Numbered from the stretch's first letter, positions 40,707 to 50,782 are shown. The stretch is 64,000 nt of DNA from Rhodoblastus sp. 17X3 (GCF_030056575.1 NZ_JASHHX010000002.1:186001-250000); one strand, 5' to 3'. A program made the numbers and translations. Notes: generated by a model not told the origin, from the letters alone.

Positions 40707-40908
40707 GCGGCTTCGCCTGCGCCGGCATAATCCACAATTTTGAGCCTGCGCGCCGGGCCGCCGTCCCGTTCGGCGGCCAACCATGACGAATTTATTGCGC
40801 GGTCGTTCGCCGCATCGTCATAACATGCTGCAACTCATTGTTTTAACATATTAAAGTCTGCGCCCGACGCAGCCCGCGAAACTGGCGTTCACCGTAAGAA
40901 TCGCCTAG

Positions 40909-40927
40909 AAAGAGCTGGCTCTTTTTT
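40909..40927 (+). terminator. Weak terminator-like hairpin before gyrA
   Basis: AAAGAG (40909-40914), loop CTGG, CTCTTT (40919-40924) and three more T. It lies 203 bp after ssb and 21 bp before the gyrA start codon. It may end the ssb transcript or attenuate gyrA; the stem is short and A/T-rich. Confidence 0.4.
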
Positions 40928-40947
40928 CATCAACACGCGAGCGCATT

Positions 40948-43692
40948 TTGGCCGATCAAAACGACGACACGCCGGTCCCGCCTGCCTCGGACATTCGTCC
41001 GGTCTCCATCACCGACGAGATGAAAAGCTCCTATCTCGCTTATGCGATGAGCGTGATCGTGAGCCGCGCGCTGCCCGACGTCCGCGACGGCCTCAAGCCG
41101 GTGCATCGCCGCATCCTGCATTCGGCGCAGGAAAACAATTTTCTGCCGGACCGCCCCTATGTGAAATCGGCCCGCATCGTCGGCGAAGTGATGGGTAAAT
41201 ATCACCCGCATGGCGACCAGGCGATCTATGACGCGCTGGTCCGCATGGCCCAGCCTTTCTCGATGAGCCTCCCGCTGATCGACGGGCAGGGCAATTTCGG
41301 CTCCGTGGACGGCGACCGCGCGGCGGCCATGCGCTACACGGAATCGCGTCTGGCGCGGTCGGCTTTGGCGCTGATCGAGGACATCGATTCCGACACGGTC
41401 GATTTCCAGCCCAATTACGACGGCAAGGAGCGCGAACCGACCGTCCTGCCCGCGCGTTTCCCCAACCTGCTCGTCAATGGCGCCGGCGGCATCGCGGTCG
41501 GCATGGCGACCAATATTCCGCCGCATAATCTCGGCGAGGTCATCGACGCCTGCGTCGCCCTGATCGACAGGCCCGACATGACGCTGTCGGAAATCATGGA
41601 GATCGTGCCGGGACCGGATTTCCCCACCGGCGGCAGCATCATGGGCCGCGCGGGCATCCGCCAGGCTTACGAGACCAGCCGGGGGTCGATCCTCATTCGC
41701 GGCGTGGCGACCATCGAGACCTTGCGCAAGGACCGCGAGGCGATCGTCTTCACCGAAATTCCTTATCAGGTGAACAAGGCGACGCTGATCGAGAAGATCG
41801 CCGAACTGGTGCGAGACAAGCGCCTTGAGGGCATTTCCGACCTGCGCGACGAATCCGACCGCGAAGGCATGCGCATTGTCATTGAGATCAAGCGCGACGC
41901 CGTGGCGGATGTGGTCCTGAATCAGCTTTACCGCTTCACAGCGCTGCAAAGCTCCTTCGGCGCCAACATGATCGCGCTGAACGGCGGCCGCCCGGAAAGC
42001 CTGAACCTGATGGACTGCCTGAAGGCATTCGTCGATTTCCGCGAGGAAGTGGTCAGCCGGCGCACGAAGTTCCTGCTCAACAAGGCGCGCGACGGCGCCC
42101 ATATCCAGGTCGGCCTGGCCATCGCGGTCGCCAATATCGACGAGGTGATCCGCCTCATCCGCACGTCGGCCGACGCGGCGGCTGCGCGCGAAGCCCTGAT
42201 GGGTCGGGTCTGGCCGGCCTATGATATGGCGCCGCTCGTCGCGCTGATCGCCGACCCGCGCCATTCCATCGACGAGGACGGCAATTGCCGCCTTTCCGAG
42301 GCGCAGGCGCGCGCCATTCTCGATCTGCGCCTGCAACGCCTTACGGCGCTCGGCCGCGACGAAATCGCCGAAAACCTCAACAAGCTGGCGGTGGAGATCG
42401 CGGATTATCTTGAGATTTTGCGCTCGCGCGAAAGACTGTTCGGCATTGTGAAGGATGAAATGCTGGCTGTGAAAGCGGCTCACGCCGTGCCGCGCCGGAC
42501 CCAGATCCTCGATGTCGACGGCGACATGCTGGATGAGGACCTCATCCAGCGCGAGGAGATGGTCGTGACCGTCTCGCACGCCGGCTATATCAAGCGCGTT
42601 CCGCTCTCGACCTATCGCGCGCAGCGGCGCGGCGGCAAAGGCCGCTCCGGCATGCAGACCCGCGAGGAGGATTTCGTCCAGCGCCTCTTCGTCGCCTCAA
42701 CCCATGCGCCGGTGCTTTTCTTCTCGTCACTCGGACAGGTCTATAAGGAAAAGGTATGGCGTCTGCCGCTGGCGGCGCCGCAGGCGCGCGGCAAGGCTCT
42801 GGTCAACATGCTGCCGCTGGAGCAGGGCGAGCGGATCACCTCGATCATGGCCCTGCCAGAGGACGAAACGCTCTGGGAAGGCCTGGACGTGATGTTCTCG
42901 ACCACGCGCGGCACGGTGCGGCGCAACAAGCTGTCGGACTTCACCCAGGTCAATCGCGCCGGCAAGATCGCCATGAAGCTCGATCCCGGCGAGGGCATCG
43001 TCGATGTCCAGATCTGCCAGGAGAGCCAGGACGTTCTTCTCACCACCGCCAAGGGGCAGTGCATCCGCTTCCCCGTCACGGATGTGCGCGTGTTCAAGGG
43101 CCGCGATTCCATGGGCGTGCGGGGCATCAACCTCGGCGAGGGCGATCAGGTCATCGCGCTGTCGATCCTGACCCACAGCGACGCCACTCCCGCCGAGCGT
43201 CTTGCTTTCCTGAAAATGCGCCGGGCGTCGGCGGATGAAGCCGTCGCGCCGGAGGTGGTCGAGGAGACCGAGGAGGGCGTCGAGGCTGCGGCGCAGCTCG
43301 ATGCCGAAACCTATGCGCTTATGGAGCAGACCGAGCAGATCATCCTGACCATCTCGGTAAACGGATATGGCAAGCGCACGTCGTCCTTCGAATATCGGGT
43401 CACGGGCCGCGGCGGCAAAGGCATTGTCGCCATGGCTGTGAACGCCCGCAACGGCGATCTCGTCGCCTCCATGCCCGTCGAGACGAACGACCAGATCATG
43501 CTGGTCACCGACGGCGGCCAGCTCATTCGTTGCCCGGTCGCGGGGATTCGCGTGGTCGGGCGCGGCACCCAGGGCGTCATCGTGTTCAATACGGCGGAGA
43601 GCGAGAAGGTCGTCTCCGTCGAGCGGATTGGTGAAGACGAGAACGGCGACGGAGAGGCAGAGGGCGACGAAGCCGGTCCCGGCGAGGAATAG
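40948..43692 (+). CDS. gyrA: DNA gyrase subunit A
   Basis: Breaks and rejoins DNA to introduce negative supercoils. 914 aa from a TTG start at 40948 ([20 protein letters not shown]). Catalytic Tyr130 is in [10 protein letters not shown]. The C-terminal beta-pinwheel carries the GyrA box QRRGGKG (about 558-564), which separates it from ParC. In the quinolone-determining region, [17 protein letters not shown] has Gln91 where E. coli has Ser83 and keeps the Asp of E. coli position 87 (D95). Tail acidic. Confidence 0.97.
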   Translation: MADQNDDTPVPPASDIRPVSITDEMKSSYLAYAMSVIVSRALPDVRDGLKPVHRRILHSAQENNFLPDRPYVKSARIVGEVMGKYHPHGDQAIYDALVRMAQPFSMSLPLIDGQGNFGSVDGDRAAAMRYTESRLARSALALIEDIDSDTVDFQPNYDGKEREPTVLPARFPNLLVNGAGGIAVGMATNIPPHNLGEVIDACVALIDRPDMTLSEIMEIVPGPDFPTGGSIMGRAGIRQAYETSRGSILIRGVATIETLRKDREAIVFTEIPYQVNKATLIEKIAELVRDKRLEGISDLRDESDREGMRIVIEIKRDAVADVVLNQLYRFTALQSSFGANMIALNGGRPESLNLMDCLKAFVDFREEVVSRRTKFLLNKARDGAHIQVGLAIAVANIDEVIRLIRTSADAAAAREALMGRVWPAYDMAPLVALIADPRHSIDEDGNCRLSEAQARAILDLRLQRLTALGRDEIAENLNKLAVEIADYLEILRSRERLFGIVKDEMLAVKAAHAVPRRTQILDVDGDMLDEDLIQREEMVVTVSHAGYIKRVPLSTYRAQRRGGKGRSGMQTREEDFVQRLFVASTHAPVLFFSSLGQVYKEKVWRLPLAAPQARGKALVNMLPLEQGERITSIMALPEDETLWEGLDVMFSTTRGTVRRNKLSDFTQVNRAGKIAMKLDPGEGIVDVQICQESQDVLLTTAKGQCIRFPVTDVRVFKGRDSMGVRGINLGEGDQVIALSILTHSDATPAERLAFLKMRRASADEAVAPEVVEETEEGVEAAAQLDAETYALMEQTEQIILTISVNGYGKRTSSFEYRVTGRGGKGIVAMAVNARNGDLVASMPVETNDQIMLVTDGGQLIRCPVAGIRVVGRGTQGVIVFNTAESEKVVSVERIGEDENGDGEAEGDEAGPGEE

Positions 43693-43701
43693 GAACGCGT
43701 C

Positions 43702-44430
43702 ATGGCGGAGCAGCCGCAGGTTTTCGATCCGCTTGATCCGGAACAGGCAGCGAAGCGCGCGGCGGCGCGGCAGAGGCTCGACGCCATCGACCCAGCCAAG
43801 CAGCCGGGCGGGGCGCTGAAGGACCCGAAAAGGCGTGAATGGTTCGAAGCCGTTTACGCGCTTTCCGGCAACGATCCGGCTAATGTGCCCTGGGGCAACA
43901 TGGTCGCTCATCCACTGCTGACGGATTGGCTGGCCAAAGGCCCGGATCTCCATGGGTTGACGGCGCTGGATGTCGGTTGCGGGTTGGGCGACAACGCCGC
44001 GGCCCTGGCGGAGGGCGGCGCGAAGGTCACGGCCTTTGACCTGGTGGCGCGCGCGGCGGAATGGGCGCAGGAACGCTTCCCCGACAGCAATATCGAATTC
44101 CGCGCGGCAGATCTGTTGGCGCCGCCGCCGGAATGGCGCGAGGCTTTCGATCTCGTCCACGAGACTTATACGTTGCAGGCGCTTCCGGCGGAGATTCTGC
44201 CTGTTGCGCGCCAGGCTCTGGCCAATCTGGTCAAGCCGGGCGGACGCCTGCTGGTGATCTGCCGCGCGCGCGACGAAGGGCAAGGGACCGAGGGACCGCC
44301 CTGGCCGCTCGCCCGCTCGGACATCGAGGCGTTTGCTACGTGCGGTCTTGTGCTGGAGAGTCTGGAAGACGTTCCGCCGGTGACGACGCCCAGCCGCCAT
44401 TGGCGGGCTGTATTGCGCAAGCCTGCCTGA
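43702..44430 (+). CDS. Class I SAM-dependent methyltransferase
   Basis: 242 aa, starting 9 bp after gyrA. SAM-binding motif I is TALDVGCGLGDNAAALAEGG (about 90-109); motif II region KVTAFDLVARAAEWAQERF; then FRAADLLAPPPEW and VHETYTLQAL. The N-terminal 80 residues (FDPLDPEQAAKRAAARQRLD, WFEAVYALSGNDPANVPWG) are like the thiopurine/tellurite-type small-molecule methyltransferases. The substrate is unknown. Probably co-transcribed with gyrA. Confidence 0.8.
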   Translation: MAEQPQVFDPLDPEQAAKRAAARQRLDAIDPAKQPGGALKDPKRREWFEAVYALSGNDPANVPWGNMVAHPLLTDWLAKGPDLHGLTALDVGCGLGDNAAALAEGGAKVTAFDLVARAAEWAQERFPDSNIEFRAADLLAPPPEWREAFDLVHETYTLQALPAEILPVARQALANLVKPGGRLLVICRARDEGQGTEGPPWPLARSDIEAFATCGLVLESLEDVPPVTTPSRHWRAVLRKPA

Positions 44431-44439
44431 GAACGCGCG

Positions 44440-45282
44440 TCAGGATTGGGCTTCGAGCGAACGTTCGAGTCTCTTGGCCTCATCCCATAGCGCATCCATC
44501 TCGACAAGCGTGACTTCGCCGAGCTTCTTGCCGCGGCGTTCGAGTTCGCGCTCGATATGATGGAAGCGGCGTTCGAATTTCGCGTTGCAGCCGCGCAGGG
44601 CGCTTTCAGGGTCGGTTTTGACATGGCGCGCCAGATTGGCGACGGCGAATAAGACGTCGCCAATTTCGCTGGCGACATGGGCCTTGTCGCCCCGGTCCAG
44701 AGCCTCCTCGACTTCGTCGCATTCCTCACGGATTTTCGCCAGCACCAGTCGTGCGTCATTCCAGTCGAAGCCGACCTTCGAGGCCTTATCCTGCAATTTG
44801 ATCGCCCGGGTCAGGGCGGGCAGGACGGCGGGCACATCCGCGAGATAGCCCTGTCGTGGTTGATCGGGCAGGCCGGCGGCGCGGCGCGCCGCCGCCTTTT
44901 CGGCTTTTTCCTGCGCCTTGATTTCCGCCCAGACGCCTTCAACCGCTTCCGGCGTGCGTTGCTCGGGCTCGCCGAAGACGTGTGGGTGACGTCGGATCAG
45001 TTTCTGTGTGATGGCCTCGACCACGCCGCCGAAATCGAACAGGTCGCGCTCCTGCGCCATGCGGGCCTGGAAAACAACCTGTAGCAGCAGGTCGCCCAAT
45101 TCATCGCGCAGGTCGACAAAATCCTCGCGCTCAATCGCGTCGATGACTTCGCAGGCTTCTTCGACCGCATAGGGCGCGATGCTCTTGAAGTCCTGCGCCA
45201 GATCCCATGCGCAGCCTGTGTCCGGGGTGCGGAGGGCGGCCATGATTTCGAGCAGTCGGGAGATTTCGCGCGAAGGCTGCAT
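44440..45282 (-). CDS. mazG: Nucleoside triphosphate pyrophosphohydrolase MazG
   Basis: Hydrolyses non-canonical or damaged NTPs. 280 aa from ATG 45282 (MQPSREISRLLEIMAALRTP); a TTG at 45294 is an alternative. Two MazG domains: DLAQDFKSIAPYAVEEACEV (about 26-45) with EExxE metal motif, and a second at about 180-245 (IREECDEVEEALDRGDKAHV). It starts only 15 bp after the terminator of the cold-shock gene on the same strand. Function is house-cleaning; toxin-antitoxin context is absent. Confidence 0.92.
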   Translation of the reverse strand: MQPSREISRLLEIMAALRTPDTGCAWDLAQDFKSIAPYAVEEACEVIDAIEREDFVDLRDELGDLLLQVVFQARMAQERDLFDFGGVVEAITQKLIRRHPHVFGEPEQRTPEAVEGVWAEIKAQEKAEKAAARRAAGLPDQPRQGYLADVPAVLPALTRAIKLQDKASKVGFDWNDARLVLAKIREECDEVEEALDRGDKAHVASEIGDVLFAVANLARHVKTDPESALRGCNAKFERRFHHIERELERRGKKLGEVTLVEMDALWDEAKRLERSLEAQS

Positions 45283-45296
45283 CGGACATCCCAAAT

Positions 45297-45327
45297 GAAA
45301 AGAGCAGGGCGCCCGGCGCCCTGCTCT
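45297..45327 (-). terminator. Intrinsic terminator of the cold-shock gene
   Basis: Perfect 11-bp stem AGAGCAGGGCG (45301-45311) / CGCCCTGCTCT (45317-45327) followed on the minus strand by TTTTCATTT. It ends just before mazG, so mazG needs read-through or an internal promoter. Confidence 0.85.
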
Positions 45328-45351
45328 GAATTATGTTCAATTCGCCAAAGC

Positions 45352-46032
45352 TCAAGCGAGCGAGATGGCGACCGCTTCGCGGCCCTTCTGCGTGTCGACG
45401 ACCTTCATGGTCACCGGCTGGCCTTCAGGCAGCTGCGAAATTCCGGCCTGGCCGAGGATGGAGATATGGACGAAAACGTCCTTGCCGCCATCATTCGCCT
45501 GAACGAAACCGAAGCCCTTGGCGCCGTCGAACCATTTCACCGCGCCCTGGATTTCCACGGCGTTGGAAAGGTCGGGCGCACGACGCGCCGCCGGCGGACG
45601 GGCCGGATCGAAGGTGCGCTGCGGCGCGCGTTCCGCGGCGCCGGCCGTATCGACTTCGAGAACGCGGGTGACCTGCTGGCCCTTGACGCCATTGGCGACA
45701 ACGACTTTGAGCTTGGCGCCGGGCGGAACGGTCTCATAGCCGGCCGACTGCAGGGCGCCGATGTGCAGGAAGGCGTCGCCGCTGCCATTGGACAGTTCGA
45801 CGAAGCCGAAGCCCTTGTCGCCCTTGAACCATTTCACAACGGCGTCGATCGCATTGGCGGCGCCGAAGCTGGCCTGGGGCGCTGCGCCGAAATCGCCAAA
45901 GCCGCCGCCCATAGGCGGACGGTCGAATGCGGGGCGAGTGGGGCGAACCTGGCGCGGATTGTCATAAGGCGAGGGCCCATCATCATCAAAACCGCGCTTC
46001 CTGGGTCCCCGAAAATCTTTACCTTTGCTCAT
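45352..46032 (-). CDS. Two-domain cold-shock protein
   Basis: 226-aa RNA/DNA-binding protein with an N-terminal Gly/Pro/Arg-rich tail (1-60) and two cold-shock domains: CSD1 about 63-128 (VVKWFKGDKGFGFVELSNGS, AFLHIGAL) and CSD2 about 157-226 (GAVKWFDGAKGFGFVQANDG, VFVHISIL). RNP1 and RNP2 are present in both. Double-CSD proteins are typical of alphaproteobacteria. It is followed by a strong terminator. The 347-bp region upstream (46033-46379) probably contains its promoter and long leader; no gene is seen there. Confidence 0.92.
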   Translation of the reverse strand: MSKGKDFRGPRKRGFDDDGPSPYDNPRQVRPTRPAFDRPPMGGGFGDFGAAPQASFGAANAIDAVVKWFKGDKGFGFVELSNGSGDAFLHIGALQSAGYETVPPGAKLKVVVANGVKGQQVTRVLEVDTAGAAERAPQRTFDPARPPAARRAPDLSNAVEIQGAVKWFDGAKGFGFVQANDGGKDVFVHISILGQAGISQLPEGQPVTMKVVDTQKGREAVAISLA

Positions 46033-46379
46033 GACCGCCTTTAGATCTCCGCCTCATTTCAATCGTGACGTGCGGCTCAGAGTTACGCCGTACGCCACCT
46101 TGCTCCCGCAACGGCCGTAATTGACCGCCCGGAAACGCCAGCCGATGGTGTGTGGTTATTTTCGCCCAAAGCCCGCGCAATAACCTTTTAGCAGCAAACC
46201 CCCCGGGCTGGCTAGATTTAATCGGCCGCAAATCGCGCCAGGAATGACCAAAAAGCTGGCGTTTTTGCGCCTTCGTCCGATTGGACAGGCTGTTCTGCGC
46301 CAATCACTCCGCCGCATCACATTTTCGTGAATGGAAAGCGGCGCCGCCAGGACCGTCTGCGGAGCAAAGACCGCCGGGT
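46033..46379. other. Gene-free region upstream of the cold-shock gene
   Basis: No supported ORF. It separates the cold-shock gene (start 46032) from the glycosyltransferase stop at 46380, both on the minus strand, and most likely holds the cold-shock promoter and leader. Open frames here are compositional. No terminator with a T tract is seen after the glycosyltransferase. Confidence 0.5.
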
Positions 46380-47075
46380 TCAAAGAGGCCAGCGAACTCC
46401 GCCTGTGCAATTGACCTTATCCATCTGGGAACCTTTTCGGGCGCGCTTGAAATGCATGGTCTGGGGCGCTGGCTTATGCGGAACGCCTTCGGCGAGCGTC
46501 CAGGCGTTCCAATGCCAGTCCTCGTGGCCGAATCCCAGCACCAGATCGTTGCGACGAAAGGGAAAGCGTCGATAGAGTTCCGTGCGGGCGAAACTCATCG
46601 CATCCCAATAATTCAGCCAGTCCAGATAGTTGGGGTCGCATAGCCCGCTCTCGGAATCGACATGCCACCATAAATTGCGACGCACGCCAAAGACGAGATT
46701 GCAGGCGGAATGAGCCACGGCGTCGGGGCGCCGTTCGATGAGCCTCCAGGCCTCGACCAGCCAGTTGTCCGACCATAAATCGTCGCCGTCGAGAAACGCC
46801 GAACAGAGGCCCTCCGCGATCTCGACGCCGCGATTGCGGGCGGCGCCTGGATCGCCTTCGGTGGTCGCCAGAAACCTGGCGTTCGCGCCAAAGGCGGATC
46901 GAAGCGTCGCCTCGGTCACGGAATCGGCGCGGTCCAGCACCACGATCACCTCATGCCTTAGTCCTGCTTCGGCGCTTCTTTTGAGCGCCGCCATCGCGCT
47001 ATTTGCGGTCACGCCTGCGATCACCCCTTCGCGATGGGCCGTGAGGATGACGGAAAGGTCCAGTTTGGCGGCCAA
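46380..47075 (-). CDS. Family 2 glycosyltransferase
   Basis: 231-aa GT-A-fold enzyme. LDLSVILTAHREG starts the nucleotide-binding domain; RGVEIAEGLCSAFLDGDDLW contains the DxD-type metal motif (DGDD, about residue 94); GFGHEDWHWNAWTL is the acceptor-side ED/WH motif. It would transfer a sugar from a nucleotide sugar, probably to a surface glycan; specificity is unknown. Last gene of a minus-strand set, 39 bp after the GT4 gene. Confidence 0.85.
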   Translation of the reverse strand: MAAKLDLSVILTAHREGVIAGVTANSAMAALKRSAEAGLRHEVIVVLDRADSVTEATLRSAFGANARFLATTEGDPGAARNRGVEIAEGLCSAFLDGDDLWSDNWLVEAWRLIERRPDAVAHSACNLVFGVRRNLWWHVDSESGLCDPNYLDWLNYWDAMSFARTELYRRFPFRRNDLVLGFGHEDWHWNAWTLAEGVPHKPAPQTMHFKRARKGSQMDKVNCTGGVRWPL

Positions 47076-47114
47076 GGCGCGCTCCCATTTGTTCCAAGAT
47101 CCGGGTGCAGGCTT

Positions 47115-48704
47115 TCAGGTTTCACTGATTTTCTGCGCATAGGCGGCGAAAACATGGCGCTCGCGGACCCGCGCCCGTAACGCCTCGACCTTGCGGACGC
47201 GATGGTCGGAATCGCCAAGCATTTTCCGCAACGCCGCGACATAGGCCATCGGGTCTCCGGCCGCACGCACCGGCCATCCGGTCTCTTCATCGATCAATTC
47301 GGGAACGCCGCCGACGGCGCTCGCGACGATCGGCAAGCCCAGGGCTGCGCATTCGATCAGGATCGTCGGCAGGCCGTCCCATTCGGCGGTATAGATCCAC
47401 CCATCGGAATCGGCCAATGGCAAATCGTCATATGACGAGAAAGGCGGGTGGAGGCGAATGTTTTTCGGCAAACGGGAGAAATTCGGCGGCGCGTCGAGCA
47501 CCGCCTTTCCCCAGCAGTCAAAATCAACTTCCGGCATTTCTTCGGCGATCTTGAGCAAGAGATCGAAGCGCTTTTGACGATCGAAACGTCCTGCCCAGAT
47601 CAGCCGGGGCCTCTGACGCTTCGCGCGCGAACTCGCCTGCAACTCCACCATCGGTTGCGCGGGCAGGGGGGTGATTGCCGGCGTATAGATTGGACAGAGC
47701 TTTGCTTTCAACTCAGGCGGCAGATTGTAGCGTGCGGCCAGAGTTCCAGCCAAACTCTGCGTATCGAGCAGAGCCGCGTGAAGGTGCGGGATCAGATCGG
47801 CGAAATACCAGACCGGATAGCCGGCTTCGATGCCTTCGGGCGACCGGTCAGCGCAGAAATAATAGGCGTAAAGACGACATTGCGTCGCGAGTCTTGCGCC
47901 ATATTCGGCGAGCATCTCGAAGCAAAGCCGACTGTTTACATTGTAGAGCCGTTTTGGAGAAAGTTCCTGCAGCAATGTATAGAGCACGCGGGTCTTTTCG
48001 GGGACATTCGCGAGCGCTTGCGACAGGTCGACGCTGACCACCGTTCCCGGATACCAGTCCGGACGCTCCCAATCCGGGCCATCGGTCCGGAGAATCAGGG
48101 TCCGCCCCAGTTGGGAAACCGCCCTGGCCAACACGCCGGCGACAAAATCGGCCCCGCCCAGCTTGCCGAACGGCATCACGATGATCGATTCATAGGGGCC
48201 CGGCGGCAAGATTTTGCGCGCCTCAAGAATCTCGGCATATTGTCGATCGAACCAGGGCGCGCAATATTTTATCTCATATCCGGTCAGCGCGCCGACATTT
48301 GGATCCAGGGCGACAGCGGCGGCTAATTGGCTTCGCATCAAATCCGAGCCGAAATAGGCGGTCATTTCCGCGATGGAGGCCCCTGCGTCCGAGCGGCTTT
48401 TGCGAAGGTCTTCGAAATCCATTTGGCGGCTTGGCGCGACCTCGAAAGGCGGCGCATGGTTTTCGGCGACGAGCCGCGGCGCAATGGCTTGAAACATGAC
48501 CGCCGGCATGGCCTTCGCGCATTCGGTCCCCGGGGAGAGCCGCTTCTTGATCGAACGACGGATACGGCGCGACAGATCACGCGGGAAATGCCGGAGCTTC
48601 GCGCCAAGTTGCCGTAGCAGCCAGCGCGAACTGTCGCGGCTGCGTTCGTGCTGTCGCACGAGATCAAGCAATCTTTGCAATTCGCTCTGCTCGTCCATCA
48701 TCAT
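47115..48704 (-). CDS. Family 4 glycosyltransferase (GT-B)
   Basis: 529 aa. The C-terminal half is a GT1/GT4 domain: RLIWAGRFDRQKRFDLLLKI, DGWIYTAEWDGLPTILIECA (EWDGLP replaces the usual ExxGxP), and LPIVASAVGGVPELIDE. The N-terminal half begins with a charged helical segment (about 1-60) and continues with a Rossmann domain containing VMPFGKLGGADFVAGVLARA. Retaining glycosyltransferases of this type build exo- or O-polysaccharides. Co-directional with the GT2 downstream. Confidence 0.88.
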   Translation of the reverse strand: MMMDEQSELQRLLDLVRQHERSRDSSRWLLRQLGAKLRHFPRDLSRRIRRSIKKRLSPGTECAKAMPAVMFQAIAPRLVAENHAPPFEVAPSRQMDFEDLRKSRSDAGASIAEMTAYFGSDLMRSQLAAAVALDPNVGALTGYEIKYCAPWFDRQYAEILEARKILPPGPYESIIVMPFGKLGGADFVAGVLARAVSQLGRTLILRTDGPDWERPDWYPGTVVSVDLSQALANVPEKTRVLYTLLQELSPKRLYNVNSRLCFEMLAEYGARLATQCRLYAYYFCADRSPEGIEAGYPVWYFADLIPHLHAALLDTQSLAGTLAARYNLPPELKAKLCPIYTPAITPLPAQPMVELQASSRAKRQRPRLIWAGRFDRQKRFDLLLKIAEEMPEVDFDCWGKAVLDAPPNFSRLPKNIRLHPPFSSYDDLPLADSDGWIYTAEWDGLPTILIECAALGLPIVASAVGGVPELIDEETGWPVRAAGDPMAYVAALRKMLGDSDHRVRKVEALRARVRERHVFAAYAQKISET

Positions 48705-48851
48705 ACTTTCCGTATCGTTCTATTATTCCGACGAAAACAGTCGTTTCTTTTCTTGGGAAACTCGATGACGCTTAAATGGTCCGCGAGACGGACCGGGCTT
48801 CGAAAATGCCCGATTATTTTGAAGAATATAGAAACCTTCCGAACAATTCCC

Positions 48852-49796
48852 TCATTGGGCAATTGATCGCGGGCGGTCGTTCTGCAGCCATTTCCAGCTT
48901 CGTTCAACACCATCCGCGAGCGAGATTTTCGGCCTCCATCCGAAAGCCGCCCGCGCCCTGGAAATATCCAGAATTGAACGCGGCACATCGACGGGGCGCG
49001 CTGGCTTGTAGCGCGGAGAAATGGCGAACCCTGTCACCTTGCGTATGACATCGAGGATCTCGTTGAGAGAGTGGCCTTCGCCGCTCCCGACATTGAATGG
49101 CCCGACGTGTTCGCTGGCGGCGGCCATGACGCAAAAGTCAGCGAGATCGGCGACATAGAGGTAATCGCGCACGACGCTGCCGTCGCCCCAGATCTCGATT
49201 TCCTCTTCATCATGCGCGCGCTGCAGGAAAGTCGAAATGACGCCTTGAACTCCCGAATGGGCCTGACGTGGCCCGTAGGGATTTGACGCGCGCACGACAA
49301 GAGAGGAAATGCCATGCAGGCCGCGGTACATGGCGAGATATTGTTCGATCGCCACCTTGACGATGCCATAGGAATTGATGGGCCGTAAAGGGTGATCCTC
49401 CCGCACGGGGATTTGATCCGGCGCGCCATAGACCGTGCCGCCCGAGGACATGAAGACGATTCTCTTGACGCCGGCGGCGGCCATCAGATCGAGCAGGTTG
49501 ATGGTGTTGATCAGGTTGTCGCGAACATCGCCCTTCGGGTCCAGGTTCGCGGTGCCGGGAAAAGTCGTGCTGACGAGATGAAAGACCGTATCGGCGCCGT
49601 CCAGCGCCGAAGCCAGCGCGACGGAATCGGCGAAATCGCCGACGCGATAGTCGACATCGGCCAGCGGTTGCCGAAAAATTTCGGGATGGCGACTGAATAC
49701 GCGAACTGAATGATGGCGCGCGAGGAGCGAGTCCACGACATGCGATCCGATGAAGCCGCACCCGCCGATGACCAGGGATTTCATTGGGCCGCCCAT
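48852..49796 (-). CDS. NAD-dependent sugar epimerase/dehydratase
   Basis: 314-aa extended short-chain dehydrogenase of the UDP-glucose 4-epimerase type. NAD-binding motif SLVIGGCGFIGSHVVDSLL at the N terminus; catalytic SYGIVK (Tyr-x-x-x-Lys) near residue 140; SSGGTVYG provides the catalytic Ser/Thr. ATG at 49784 is an alternative start and gives the tidier MKSLVIGG N terminus. It supplies a nucleotide sugar for the surrounding glycosyltransferases; the substrate is unknown. Confidence 0.88.
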   Translation of the reverse strand: MGGPMKSLVIGGCGFIGSHVVDSLLARHHSVRVFSRHPEIFRQPLADVDYRVGDFADSVALASALDGADTVFHLVSTTFPGTANLDPKGDVRDNLINTINLLDLMAAAGVKRIVFMSSGGTVYGAPDQIPVREDHPLRPINSYGIVKVAIEQYLAMYRGLHGISSLVVRASNPYGPRQAHSGVQGVISTFLQRAHDEEEIEIWGDGSVVRDYLYVADLADFCVMAAASEHVGPFNVGSGEGHSLNEILDVIRKVTGFAISPRYKPARPVDVPRSILDISRARAAFGWRPKISLADGVERSWKWLQNDRPRSIAQ

Positions 49797-49932
49797 TCGA
49801 AACGCCGAGTCGGCAGAGTGTTTTGACGGTCAAGCTTCAGAAAAGAGAACACGATTTCGGTCCCGGTTTTCGATCAAAGGCGGTGCGAGGGCAGGGCGGT
49901 CCCGCGGGCCTTTTGCGCGGGCGACGTGAAAT

Positions 49933-50760
49933 TTAAACGGCCGTCTCCTCGATCAACGCGCGAATTTCCATTTCGCGCGACAGATCGGCAAAAAGGCGCC
50001 GCCAACCCTCCAGATCGATATTGTTCGCGGCATGGTAGGGAGCGAGCCATCCTATCGCGCCTTCAAAGACCCCATCGCCCTTTCGGACAAGGGCGAATTC
50101 GGAGGACGCCGTCACATGAAGCAGCTGATGGCTTGAATTATACCTTCTGAGCTCCCGAGCAAGGGCAAACAGGTCTTCATCTTGAATCCCGGCATTGGCC
50201 TTGATGACATACAAGCGAGGCGGCCCGGCCAGATGCAGGAGAAATTTGGATCTCAGATGGTCTATCTTCTGCTTCTCGCGTGGATAAATCGTCGAAAACT
50301 CGATTGGATCCGAAACCAGTTCGCGTCCGCTCCCATGTTTTTTGATGAGATCCGAATGAAAATAAAATCCTGAGCCTTTGTCAAAGACGAGATCGGATTC
50401 AACGCATTGCAGATCAGCGTCAAGGAATATTTCGGCAGGCGCCTGGAGAAATTGAATGAGCCTGTCGATCGGGGTCACGGCCCAACGAAACAAGCTTGAT
50501 GGCTCGCAGTTTTCAAATCGTTGAAAGAAGCCGAACTCGCAATTGTCGCCCAGGCTTTCGGAATTCCGCAGCAAGCGGACATATATCGGAACCGGAGGCT
50601 GGGCGCCTCGCGCCTCGCGATTGCCATCCTCTGCAGGCGAGGAAGGAGCCGAACGCGCCGCCAGCCTTCCGAACTGCCTGTTCAAAGCCCTTTGCAACCT
50701 GCCGAACATGTTCAGAATCCAATCGGGCGCGGCGACGCCGCTTGATTCTTGCAGGAACAT
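49933..50760 (-). CDS. DUF1796-like putative cysteine peptidase-fold protein
   Basis: 275 aa. After a variable N terminus (1-65), SLGDNCEFGFFQRF and SSLFRWAVTPIDRLIQFL match the pattern of DUF1796-like proteins (SLGxxC, then a Phe/Trp-Asp block), in which the Cys could act as a nucleophile. IYPREKQKIDHLRSKFLLHL follows. Related proteins sit in capsule and exopolysaccharide loci; their reaction is not known. It is 22 bp downstream of the methyltransferase fusion gene and likely co-transcribed. Confidence 0.6.
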   Translation of the reverse strand: MFLQESSGVAAPDWILNMFGRLQRALNRQFGRLAARSAPSSPAEDGNREARGAQPPVPIYVRLLRNSESLGDNCEFGFFQRFENCEPSSLFRWAVTPIDRLIQFLQAPAEIFLDADLQCVESDLVFDKGSGFYFHSDLIKKHGSGRELVSDPIEFSTIYPREKQKIDHLRSKFLLHLAGPPRLYVIKANAGIQDEDLFALARELRRYNSSHQLLHVTASSEFALVRKGDGVFEGAIGWLAPYHAANNIDLEGWRRLFADLSREMEIRALIEETAV

Positions 50761-50782
50761 CCAACGCCGTCAGAATGCGCCT

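Noticed and set aside
40709-40947. Possible small gene or RNA between ssb and gyrA.
   Set aside because: No ORF with a ribosome-binding site and only one weak hairpin; nothing else structured was visible.
44440-45282. mazG as part of a toxin-antitoxin or defence system.
   Set aside because: Neighbours are gyrA, a methyltransferase and a cold-shock gene; no mazE/mazF pair is present.
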